Part shown: one piece after another, positions 9,669 through 20,514 of the stretch | How positions within the stretch are numbered: the first letter of the stretch is position 1 | Layout of the letters: every line of letters begins with the position of its first letter | DNA from: Homarus americanus | Lineage: Eukaryota > Arthropoda > Malacostraca > Decapoda > Nephropidae | Length of the DNA stretch: 64,000 nt | Direction of reading: 5' to 3' | Assembly: GCF_018991925.1 (NCBI RefSeq) | Contig: NW_024720773.1 | Location: 1,107,661-1,171,660 of the forward strand | Notes under the pieces: model-generated | Databases searched by the model: none | Told to the model about the DNA's origin: nothing | Seen by the model: only the letters and a program-made list of their open reading frames with translations | Program-made: the position numbers and the translations under genes

Positions 9669-11892
9669 GAACATAAGATAATAAGGAGTCTGCAATAGGC
9701 CGGTTGACCTGTGCATGGCAGCTCCTGTCGAGAGTTACTACCACTCTCTATCATCCATGAATCTATTTAGCCTCCTTTTAAAACTTTCCAGCGTTCCAGC
9801 ACTTACTACAAAGTTGCTAAGCCTGTTCCACTCGTCCACCACTCTATTTGTGAACCAGCTCCTTCCCATCTCCCTCCTAATCCTAAACTTATCCAACTTA
9901 AATCCGTTGCTACGAGTCCGATCCTGCTCGGATATTAAAAGAACTTTATCTATATCTCCTTTATTGATTCCTTTCACCCACTTAAATACTTCTATCATAT
10001 TTCCCCGCACTCTTCATCTTTCTAGGGAATGCAAGTTTAGTTTCTTTAAACTATGTTGATATGGAAGGTTTCTAAGTCCCGGAATCATTTTCGTCATTCT
10101 TCGCTGCACCGACTCCAGTGAATTGATATCCATTCTATAATAAGGGCACCAGAACTGAACCGCATAATCGAGATGCAGCCTGACTAGCGCAAGATATAGT
10201 TGCAATAAGACCTCTGCACTCTTATTACTTATACTTCTAGAAATAAAACCTAATACTCAGTTTGCCTTATTTCGAACATGAACGCACTGTTTTCTAGGCC
10301 GTAGGTCCGGGCTTACAAGTACCCCCAAGTCTCTTTCACAAGTCGACTTCTCTAGGTTGATGTTGTTAAGGCTGTATACATTGACAGTATTTGTTCTTCC
10401 AATATTAAGTACCGTGCACTTGCTGGTGTTGAATTTCATTTGCCATTTTTCTGACCACTTCTGCAGCTGCAGTTTATTTAAATACTCCTGTAGTGCATTT
10501 GCATCCTGCCCTGAATTAATCAGCCGCCCTATTTTGGTGTCATCCACAAACTTACTTATGTCACTGCTGATCCCAGTATCTAGATCGTTTAAGTAGATTA
10601 TGAACAAGAGTGGGCCCACTACTGACCCCTGGGGAACCCCACTGGTTACACAGCCCCACTCAGATTTAACACCATCTACGCTGACCCTCTGTGTTCTATC
10701 GGTGAGCCATAATTTTATCCAATTTAAAACTTTCCTCTCGATACCATGAGCCTTAACTTTTCTCAGAAGCCTCTGATGCGGTACTCTGTCAAATGCTTTG
10801 CTAAAGTCTTAGTAAATAACATCGTAATTTTCGTCATTATCTACTAACTCGAAGACTTTCCTAAAAAGCGTCAGCAAAATTTGTTTGACAAGATTTTCCC
10901 TTTGTAAACCCATGTTGAGAGTCGTAGATTAATTTGCTTTTCTCTAAATGCGTTCGGATGCTATTTGTTATAATTGATTCAAGAAATTTCCCCATTACTG
11001 ACATTAAACTAATCGACCGGTAATTTGACGCTGATGCTCTGTCTCCCCTTTTGAATATGGGTACTACATTTGCCTGTTTCCACAAGTCTGGCACAACTCC
11101 CATGTCTAATGATTTTGTAAATAAGTTTACGACTAATCTGTTCCGTACACTTTTTCAAAACTTGAGGGAAAATTTCATCCGGCCCTGGGGATTTTGTCTT
11201 CTTTAATTTATTTATCTTCTTAAGAACATCCTCTTTTCTGATAGTGATATTCTTATTGTCTTCTTCATTTCCCCTAACTATCACTTCCACCTCTGCAATT
11301 TCCTCGTGAAATTCTTTTGTGAAAACTGATAAGAAGTATCTGTTTAATGATTTGGTTATTTTCTCACTGTCATCAATCACTTCCCCTCTCTCTGACTTTA
11401 AAGGCCCCACTTTGTCCTTGACCTTTGTCCTATATACCTGGAAAATTCATTTAGGATTCGCCTTGGATTCTCTTGCTATCCTGATTTCGTAGTCCCTCTT
11501 TGCCTTCCTTACATTTTTCTTAACATTCCTAGATAGTTCATTATACCTATTTCTGAGCTGCTCCTCCCCTCCCTTTAATTTCTTATATATTCCTTTCTTT
11601 ATTCCTATGTCATGTTTAAGTTTTCTGGTCATCCACCTTGGCTCATTCTTATTCGACCTAATTTTTCTGTATGGTATATTTTGTTCTTGTGCTTTACGTA
11701 GTATACGAATAATTATGTTATAGTCATGATCAATTGTTGTGTCACCTGTGACCTCACCCGTTCCTGCTGGGGACTGACCTGACTGTTCCCAGGCGACCTC
11801 ACCTAGGTACCTTCTTAACCCCTGATAATCCGCCAATCGAAAGTTTGGGACTCTGACCATATTGTTATTGTTTTTCGTTTCCCAAGAGACTT
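9669..11892 (-). mobile_element. CR1/jockey-like LINE, copy A, 5'-truncated
   Basis: A 2.2-kb minus-strand element encoding the endonuclease-RT linker, the reverse transcriptase and a conserved C-terminal domain. The 3' end on the minus strand runs into CTTATGTTCTTATGT, an 8-bp TTCTTATG-type tail reminiscent of CR1-clade elements. The endonuclease domain is missing and sequence starts inside the linker (VRVPNFRLADYQGLRRYL). It is therefore 5'-truncated, as expected for incomplete target-primed reverse transcription. The flanks carry a 12-bp duplication of array sequence. Confidence 0.88.
9738..11860 (-). pseudogene. Reverse transcriptase of LINE copy A
   Basis: Minus-strand segments in order are as follows. 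The linker is at 11860-11447. RT start is at 11410-11009, with EDVLKKINKLKKTKSPGPDE. Fingers and palm are at 11103-10861, with VPDLWKQANVVPIFKRGDR, NYRSISLMSVMGKFLE and SQHGFTKGKSCQTN. The catalytic loop is at 10619-10257, starting GPLLFIIYLNDL and carrying FVDDTK (codons near 10533-10553; the common motif is F/YADD, so alanine is replaced by valine). The thumb and C-terminal domain are at 10205-9738, ending GFKLDKFRIRRE and NRVVDEWNRL. Frames change at about 11090, 10840, 10240 and 10012. The enzyme would copy element RNA at a nicked target; this copy is dead. Confidence 0.88.
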
Positions 11893-12053
11893 AAAGACAC
11901 ATAACAGAGACACAGAGACATAGAGACACACACAGAGACACAGAGACACACAGAGACACAGAGATGCAGAGACATAGAGACACACTCAGAAACATACAGA
12001 GACACAAAAAGACACACAGAGACACATAGACTCACACAGAGACACACACAGAG
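11893..12053. repeat. 8-bp AGACACAG-type array, middle segment
   Basis: 160 bp of the same array, left between two LINE insertions. It begins with the right target-site duplication AAAGACACATAA (11893-11904). Confidence 0.95.
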
Positions 12054-13470
12054 CATAACATAACACAACAACATAAGAATGGAAGAAACTGCAGCGGGCC
12101 TATTGGCCCATACTGGCCAGTCCCATTTACACCCAACCCCCATTGCTCATATATCCATCCAACCTATGTTTGAAGCTATCCAGTGTATTCGAGTTAATGA
12201 TGATATTTGGTAACTTGTTCCATTCATCCACTACTCTATTTCTAAACCAATGTTTACGTATTTTGCGCCTAAATCTAAATTTGTCTAATTTGAAACCATT
12301 GTTATGAGTTTGCTCCTGGTTGGATAGTTTGAGTACCTTTGCTATGTCCCCTTTGTTTAGCCCTGACTTCCATTTATACACCTCATTTATATCGCCCCTC
12401 ACTCTACGTCTCTGGAGGGAGTGCAAATTAAGATGCTTTAACCTGTCTCTGTACTCGAGGTTCCTAATGTCCGGGATTAGTCTTGTCTTTCTCCTCTGAA
12501 TTATTTTAGGGATTGTATATCCATTCTGTAATACGGTGACCAGAACTGAACTGCGTAATCCAGGTGTGGTCTCACAAGAGCAAGATACAGTTTTAGGATG
12601 ACCTCGCTAGTCTTGTAACTAACACTCCTTTGTATGAACCCAAGTACTTTATTAGCCTTGTTACGAGCAAAACACATTGTTTACTTGGCTTAAGGTTCCT
12701 ACTTATCATTACTCCTAAATCTCTCGCAGTCGGATTTCTATGGCATCGTTGTTCATCTGGTATCTGGTTTCCCTGTTTACATCTCCTATACTGAGTACTT
12801 TACATTTGTCGACGTTGAATTTCATCTGCCATTTTTCAGACCATTCGAAAATTTTGTTTAGATCTTCCTGTAGTTTTGCCGAGTCCTCGTCAGATTTGAT
12901 AACACGTCCTATTTTAGTGTCATCAGCAAATTTACTTATGTTGCTGTCAATGCCGATATCTATGTCGTTTATGTATATAATAAATAATAATGGTCCAAGT
13001 ACTGAGCCTTGGGAACTCCACTTGTGACGTTGTCTAATGGGACTTAGTGCCGTTAATGCTCACTCGCTGTTTCCTGTCCTGTAACCACGCCCTAATCCAT
13101 TTAAGGATGTCACCTTTAATGCCATGAGCTTCTACCTTTCTAATTAGTCTTTCGTGGGGGACTCTGTCGAAGGCTTTGCTAAAGTCGAGATATACCACAT
13201 CATAATTGTGCCCCTCGTCCACCGATTCGAAAACTGATGAAAAGAATGTTAATAGATTAGTTAGGCAAGAACGTCCGCTTGTGAAGCCATGCTGGGAATC
13301 ATTGATCAATCGGTGCTTCTCCAGGTGATTTCGAATAGAGTTTGAAATTATTGCTTCCAGTAATTTGCCTTCAATTGATGTTCAGCTATTGGACGGGAGT
13401 TAGAGGATAGCGATATATCTCCCTTCTTGAAAATCAGTATTACATCGCTATCCTCCAGGATTCTGGGACT
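12054..13470 (-). mobile_element. CR1/jockey-like LINE, copy B, 5'-truncated
   Basis: A 1.4-kb minus-strand insertion in the same array and the same clade as copy A, but a different subfamily. The 3' end carries a sequence reading CTTATGTTGTTGTGTT after the stop. The 5' end is cut inside the reverse transcriptase (IPESW-like string near 13460) and is fused directly to array sequence. ACACACAGAG flanks both sides (12044-12053, 13471-13480), but this is the array unit itself, so it does not prove a target duplication. Confidence 0.88.
12127..13460 (-). pseudogene. Reverse transcriptase (C-terminal part) of LINE copy B
   Basis: The 13309-13034 segment carries SQHGFTSGRSCLTNLLTFF, VVYLDFSKAFDRVPHERL (motif A) and LKWIRAWLQDRKQRVSING. 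Motif C reads KFADDTKIGR (codons near 12911-12933), followed by EKWQMKFNVDKCKVLSIG. The C-terminal segment at 12426-12127 reads RRRVRGDINEVYKWKSGLNK, NGFKLDKFRFRR and NRVVDEWNKLPNIIINSN. That C-terminal domain aligns by eye with copies A (10010-9738) and C (about 61550-61850). Several single-base frameshifts between 13030 and 12430 inactivate the copy. Confidence 0.88.
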
Positions 13471-14574
13471 ACACACAGAGATACACAGACACAGAGAGAC
13501 AAAGAGAGACACAGAGTGACAGAGAGACACAGAGTCACAGAAAACACACAGACTCACAGAGACACACAGAGACACAGAGACCATACAGAAAGACACAGAG
13601 TGACATAGAGACACAGAGACACAGAAACACACACACCCACAGACACACACACACACACAGACACAGAGATACAAAGAGACACAGAGTCACAGAAACACAC
13701 ACACACACACACAGACACGGAGAGACACAGAGTCACAGAAATATACACATAGAGACACACAGAGACACAGAGAAACACACACAGACACAGAGGCATACAC
13801 AGAGAAACAGAGAAACACACAGAGAGACACACAGACACACAGAGACATAATGATACACACACAGAGAAACACACAGAGATACACACAGAGACACAGAGAC
13901 ACACAGAGACATAGAGACACATAGAGACATAGAGACACATAGAGACACAGAGAAACACAGAGAGACAAAGAAACACAGAGACACAAAGAGACACACAGAA
14001 ATGTCAGACACACACAGACACACAGAGACATAGAGACATACAGAGAGACACAGAGAGACACAGAGAGACACACAGAAACACAGACACAGAGAGACACACA
14101 GAAACTTAGAGACACACAGAGACACACAGACACACAGAGACACAAAGACACAGACAGAGACAAAGACAGAGACAGAGAGACACAGAGACACAAAGATGGA
14201 GACACAGAGACACGCACAGAGTCAGAGAAAGAGAGAGAAAAAAACAGAGAGAAAGAGAGATACAGAGAGAAAGAGAAACCAAGGCACACAGAGAGACACA
14301 GATACACAAGGGACACACAGAGACACACAGAGACACAGAGACACAGAGACACAGAGACACAGAGACACAGAAAGACACAGAGAGATACACAGAAACATAG
14401 AGACACAGAGACACACACAGACACAGAGCCACAGAGGGACAGACAGAGAGAGAGACACACAGAGACACAGAGACACACAGACACAGAGACAGAGAGAGAG
14501 ACACACAGATACACAGAGACACAGAGAGACATGGAGACACAGAGAGACACAGACACACACACAGAGACACAGAG

Positions 14575-15500
14575 ACACAGAGGTTCACAGAAACACAGAG
14601 AGACACAGAGACATAGAGACACAGGGAGACACACACACACACACAGACACAGAGACACAGACACAAACAGAGACAAACACAGAGACACACACACAGATAC
14701 AGAGACGTAGAGACACAGAGAGAAAGAGAGACACAAAGGGACAGACAGAGACACAGAGACACATAGACATAGAGACACAGAGAGACACAGAGACAGAAAC
14801 ACACAGAGACATACAGAGACACAGAGAGACACATAGACACCCAGACACACAGAGACACACAGAGAGACACACAGAGACATAGATACACGGAGAGACACAC
14901 AGACACACATTGAGACACAAAGAGACACACAGACACGCCGAGACACACAGAGACACACAGAGACACAGAGACACACAGAGACACAGAGAGACACAGAGGC
15001 ATACAGAGACACAGAGAGAGACACACAGAGACACAGAGACACAGAGAGACACACAGAGACACAGAGAGACACACACACAGAGGCACACAGAGACACAGAG
15101 ACACAGAGACACAGAGACACAGAGACACACAGAGACACAGAGGCACACAGAGACAGAGACACAGAGACACAGAGACACACAGAGACACAGAGACAGAGAC
15201 AGACAGAGAGAGGGACACACAGAGACACAGAGACACACATACACAGAGACAGAGAGAGAGACATGGAGACACAGAGAGACACAGACACACACACAGAGAC
15301 ACAGAGACACAGAGGTTCAGAGAAACACAGTGAGACACAGAGACATAGAGACACAGGGAGACACACACACAGACACAGAGACACAGACACAAACAGAGAC
15401 AGACACAGAGACACAGAGAAACATAGAGATACAGAGGGACAGACAGAGAGACAAAGAGACACAGAGACACATAGACATAGAGACACAGAGAGACACAGTC
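14575..15500. repeat. ~730-bp long-range duplication within the 8-bp array
   Basis: The rare landmark GAGGTTCA, followed by AGAAACACAG, ACATAGAGACACAGGGAGAC and ACACAAACAGAGAC, occurs near 14580 and again near 15313. Similar sequence extends downstream through a GGGACAGACAGAGA landmark in both copies. Confidence 0.75.
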
Positions 15501-17441
15501 AGAAACACACAGAGACACACAGAGACACAGAGAGAGAGACACACAGAGACACAGAGACAGAGACACACAGAGACACACTGAATCAGAGACACACAGAGAT
15601 ACATAGAGACACAGAAAACACAGAGACACAGAGACAAAAGAGAGACAGACAAAGACACACAGAAAGAGACACAGAGAGGCACACAGAGACACGCAGAGAC
15701 ACAAAGACGCAGAGAGACACAGAGAGACATAGAGACCACACAGCGAGACACAGAGACACAAAGAGACACAAAGTCGCAGAGAGACACAGAGAGAAACAGC
15801 GAGACACAGAGAGAGACACAGCGAGACAAACAGAGAGTCACAAAGAGACACACAGAGACACACAGAGACACAGAGACACAGACGGACACAGAAAGAGAAA
15901 CAGAGAGAGACAGTCAGACAGACACATACACACAGACACATACAGATAGACATAGAGACACGGAGGGACAGACAGAGAGACACAGAGAGACACAGAGACA
16001 CACCGAGACACACACAGAGACACACAAAGAGACAGGCACAGAGACACCCGGAGAGACACTGAGACACACAAAGAGACACACAGAGACACAGATAGACACA
16101 GAGACACAGAGACACAGCGAGACACACAGAGACACAAAGACAGAGGGACACAGAGAGAGACACACAGAGAGAAAAAGAGAGAAGCAGAGAGACATAGAGA
16201 GACACACAGACACATAAAGACACAGAGAGAGACACACAGAGACAGAGAGAGATACATAGAGACACAGAGAGACACAGAGACACACAGACACACAAAGACA
16301 CACAGAGAGACACACAGAGACACAGAAACACAGAGGGACAGAGAGAGAGAGAGAGAGACTCACAGAGACACAGAGAGACACAAACACACACACAGAAACA
16401 CAGAGACACAGAGGGACACAGAAACACTGAGGGACAGACAGAGAGACACAGAGACACTGAGACACATACAGAGACACACACAGAGGCACACACAGAGAGA
16501 CACAGAGACACAGAGACATAGAGACACAGAGAGACACAGAGACACAGAGGGACAGACACAGAGACACTGAGACACAGAGACACAAAGACACAGAGACATA
16601 GAGACACAGAGAGATATAGAGACACACAGAGACACACACAGAGAGACAGAGAAAGACACAGAGACACACAGACAGACAGAGACACACAGAGACACACAGA
16701 GACACACAGTGACACAGAGACACAAAGACACAGACACATAGAAACACAGAGAGATATAGAGACACACAGAGACACAGAGAGAGAGACAGAGAAAGACACA
16801 GAGACACACAGACAGACAGAGACACAGAAACACAGAGACAGAGACACACAGAGACACAGAGACACAGAGACATAGAGACACAGAGAGATATAGAGACACA
16901 CAGAGAGACACATAGAGACGCAGAAAGACACAGAGAGAGACACACAGACACACAAAGACACACAGAGAGACACAGAGACACAGAGAGACACAGAGACGCA
17001 GCGAGACACACAGAGAGACACAAAGAGACACACAAAGACACAGAGACACAGAGGGACACAGAAAGACAGACTGACACATACACACAGAGACATACAGATA
17101 GACATAGAGACACGGGGGGACAGACAGAGAGACACAGAGAGACACACACAGAGACAGACACAGAGACACACAGCGAGACACAGAGTCACACACAGACACA
17201 CAGAAACACTGTGGGACACAGAGAGACATAGAGAGACAGAGACACACAGAGACACAGGGACACACACACACACACAGACACACAGAGACACAGAGACACA
17301 GACACACACACACACAGGAACACACACAGAGCACACACAGAGCGACACAGAGACACAAAGAGACAGAGACACAGAGACATAGAGACACAGAGACACAAAG
17401 ACACAGAGACATAGAGACACAGAGAGACACAGAGACACAGA

Positions 17442-18000
17442 GGGACAGACAGAGAGGTGCAGAGACACAGAGACACAAAAGACACAGAGACATAGACACA
17501 GAGAGACACAGAGACGCAGAGGACAGACAGAGAGGTGCAGAGACACAGAGACACAAGACACAGAGACATAGAGACACAGAGAGACACAGAGACAGAGAGG
17601 GACAGACAGAGAGGTGTAGAGACACAGAGACACAAAGACACAGAGACATAGAGACACAGAGAGACACAGAGACGCAGAGGGACAGACAGAGAGGTGCAGA
17701 GACACAGAGACACAAAGACACAGAGACATAGAGACACAGAGAGACACAGAGACGCAGAGGGACAGACAGAGAGGTGCAGAGACACAGAGACACAAAGACA
17801 GAGAGAGACATAGAGACACAGAGGGACAGACAGAGAGGTGCAGAGACACAGAGACACAAAGAGAGGACAGACAGAGAGGAGACGCAGAGGGACAGACAGA
17901 GAGGTGTAGAGACACAGAGACACAAAGACACAGAGACACAGAGACACAGAGACATAGAGACACAGAGGGACAGACAGAGAGGTGCAGAGACACAGAGACA
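17442..18000. repeat. ~80-bp higher-order repeat in the 8-bp array
   Basis: The landmark GACAGACAGAGAGGTG recurs at about 17444, 17522, 17601, 17681, 17761, 17825, 17891 and 17969. Most intervals are 78-80 bp (about ten 8-bp units) and two are 64-66 bp. It is the most homogeneous part of the array, so probably the most recently expanded. Confidence 0.9.
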
Positions 18001-18667
18001 CAAAGACACAGAGAGACACAGGGGGACATACAGACACAGAGAGATACAGAGGGACAAAGAGACACATATTCATAGAGACACAGAAACATAGAGACACAGA
18101 AACATAGAGACACAGAGAGAGAGACAGAAACAGAGTCACAGAGAGACACAGAGACACAGATACATAGAGACAGAGTGAGAGAGACACAGAGAGACACAGA
18201 GAGACACAGACGGACATAGAAACACAGAGACACAGAGAGACACATAGACAGAGACAGAGACACACACACACAGAGACACAGAGACACGCAGAGAGACACA
18301 GAGAGACACAGAGACACAGAAATAGACACAGAGATACACTTTGACACACAGAGACACAGAGAGCGAAACAGAGACAGAGACACAGAGAGACACACAGAGA
18401 GACACAGAGACACATAGAGAGACACAGATATACAAATATAAACACACACACAGAGACACAGAGACACACAGAGACACATAGAGACGCACAGACACACTGA
18501 GACACACAGAGACACAGAGACACACAGAGACACAGAGAGAGAAACAGGGAGAAACAGAGACACACAGAGACTGAGACACAGAGACACAAAGAGACACAGA
18601 CACACAGAGACGCAAAGATAGAGACACTAAGAGACACACACAGAGAGACAGACACAGAGCACAGAGA

Positions 18668-18694
18668 CACAGAGAGAGACAGAGAGAGAGAGAC

Positions 18695-18775
<81 letters not shown>
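18668..18775. repeat. (GA)n polypurine tract 1
   Basis: Nearly pure GA for about 75 bp inside a slightly interrupted GA-rich stretch. Related tracts lie at about 19080-19120 and 19345-19430. Confidence 0.9.
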
Positions 18776-19067
18776 CACACAGAGAGAGACACATACAGAG
18801 AGACACACTGAGAGGTAACAGAGACACAGAAAGACACACAGAGACACAGAAGGACACACAGAGAGACACAGAGACACTGGGAGACAGAGAGAAACAGAGA
18901 GAGACACAGAGATACAGAGTCACAGAGACACACTCAGAGACACAGAGACACATAGAAACACAGAGTGATACAGAGAGACACAGAGACACAGACACACACA
19001 GAGAAAGATACAGAGACACACAGAGAAACACAGAGACACAGAGAGAGACATAGAGAGAGACAGAGAG

Positions 19068-19069
<2 letters not shown>

Positions 19070-19122
<53 letters not shown>
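19070..19122. repeat. (GA)n polypurine tract 2
   Basis: Pure GA run embedded in the second copy of a local ~280-360-bp repeat whose landmark is GAGGTAACAGAGACACAG (near 18812, 19168 and 19451). Confidence 0.85.
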
Positions 19123-19124
<2 letters not shown>

Positions 19125-19344
19125 CAGAGGGACACACAGAGAGAGACACATACAGAGAGACACAGTGAGAGGTAACAGAGACACAGAAAGACACACAGAG
19201 ACACACCGAGACACAGAGAGACACACAGAGAGACAGAGAGACACAGAGACACACAGAAAGACACAGAGACACAGACACACACAGAGAAAGATACAGAGAC
19301 ACACAGAGAAACACAGAGACAGAGAGAGACATAGAGAGAGACAA

Positions 19345-19430
<86 letters not shown>
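19345..19430. repeat. (GA)n polypurine tract 3
   Basis: Longest of the later GA runs, about 85 bp, in the third local repeat copy. Confidence 0.88.
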
Positions 19431-19432
<2 letters not shown>

Positions 19433-20514
19433 ATACAGAGAAACACACTGAGAGGTAACAGAGACACAGAAAGACACACAGACACACAGAGAGATACAGA
19501 GAGACACAGAGACACAGAGACACAGACACACACAGATAAACACAGAGACACACCGAGACACAGAGAGACACACAGAGAGACAGAGAGACACAGAGACACA
19601 CAGAGACACAGAGAGATGCAGAGACACACAGACACTCAGAGAGACACAGAGACGCACAGAAAGGCACAGAGAGACAAACATAGACACAGAGGCACACATA
19701 GAGACACGGAGACACACAGAGACAAAGAGAGACAGAGACACACACAAAGACACGCAGAGAGACACAGAGAGACGCACAGTGAGACACAGAGACACACATA
19801 CAGACACAGAGAGACACAGAGACACAGAGAGATACAGAGAGAGACACAGAGAGACACAGAGAGATACAGAGAGACACAAAGACAGAGCGAGAGAGAGACA
19901 GAGAGACACACAGACACAAAGACACACAGAGAGACACAGAGACACAAACATAGAGACACTAAGAGACACACATAGACAGACACAGAGACACCCAGAGAGA
20001 CACACAGAGACACAGAGAGAAGCAGAAAGACACAGAGAGAGACACACAGACACACAAAGACACACAGAGACACAGAGACACACAGAGACACATCGAAGCA
20101 CACAGAAGACACAGAGAGACACACAGAGAGACACACAGAGACACACAAAGACGCAGAGACACAGAGGGACAGAGAAAGACAGACAGAGAGAGAGTGACAG
20201 ACTGACACATAGATACAGAGACATACAGATAGACATAGAGACAGGGAGGGACAGACAGAGAGACACAGAAACACACAGACACTCAAAGACACACACAGAG
20301 ACACAGAAACACAGAGACAGAGAGAGAGAGAGACACAGAGACACAGAGAGAGAGACATGGAGACACAGCGAGACACAGAGTCACACACAGACACACAGAA
20401 ACACAGAGGGACACAGAAACATGGAGGGACAGACAGAGAGACAGAGAGAGAGACAGAGACACACATAGACACAGGGACACACACACACACACATAGACAC
20501 AGAGAGACCTGAGA

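Larger units (their letters stand above)
13471..20514. repeat. 8-bp AGACACAG-type array, main 7-kb segment
   Basis: Thousands of bases of degenerate 8-bp units (AGACACAG, AGACACAC, AGACATAG, AGAGACAC), almost T-free on the plus strand. Because the unit has no stop codon on the minus strand, all three minus frames stay open for long distances (up to about 1,500 codons, of the type SLCVSLCL). I treat these as artefacts. Nested order exists: an ~80-bp higher-order repeat (17442-18000), a ~730-bp duplication, and pure GA tracts. Confidence 0.97.

Noticed and set aside
14106..18605. 1,499-codon minus-strand reading frame ([12 protein letters not shown] repeats)
   Set aside because: The three minus-strand frames carry overlapping long frames with the same low-complexity cycle, produced by an 8-bp unit without stops. 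No domain, signal or codon structure.
13471..20514. Telomere array
   Set aside because: The unit AGACACAG is not a telomere motif. The genuine TTAGG-type repeat appears only at 62748-62806.
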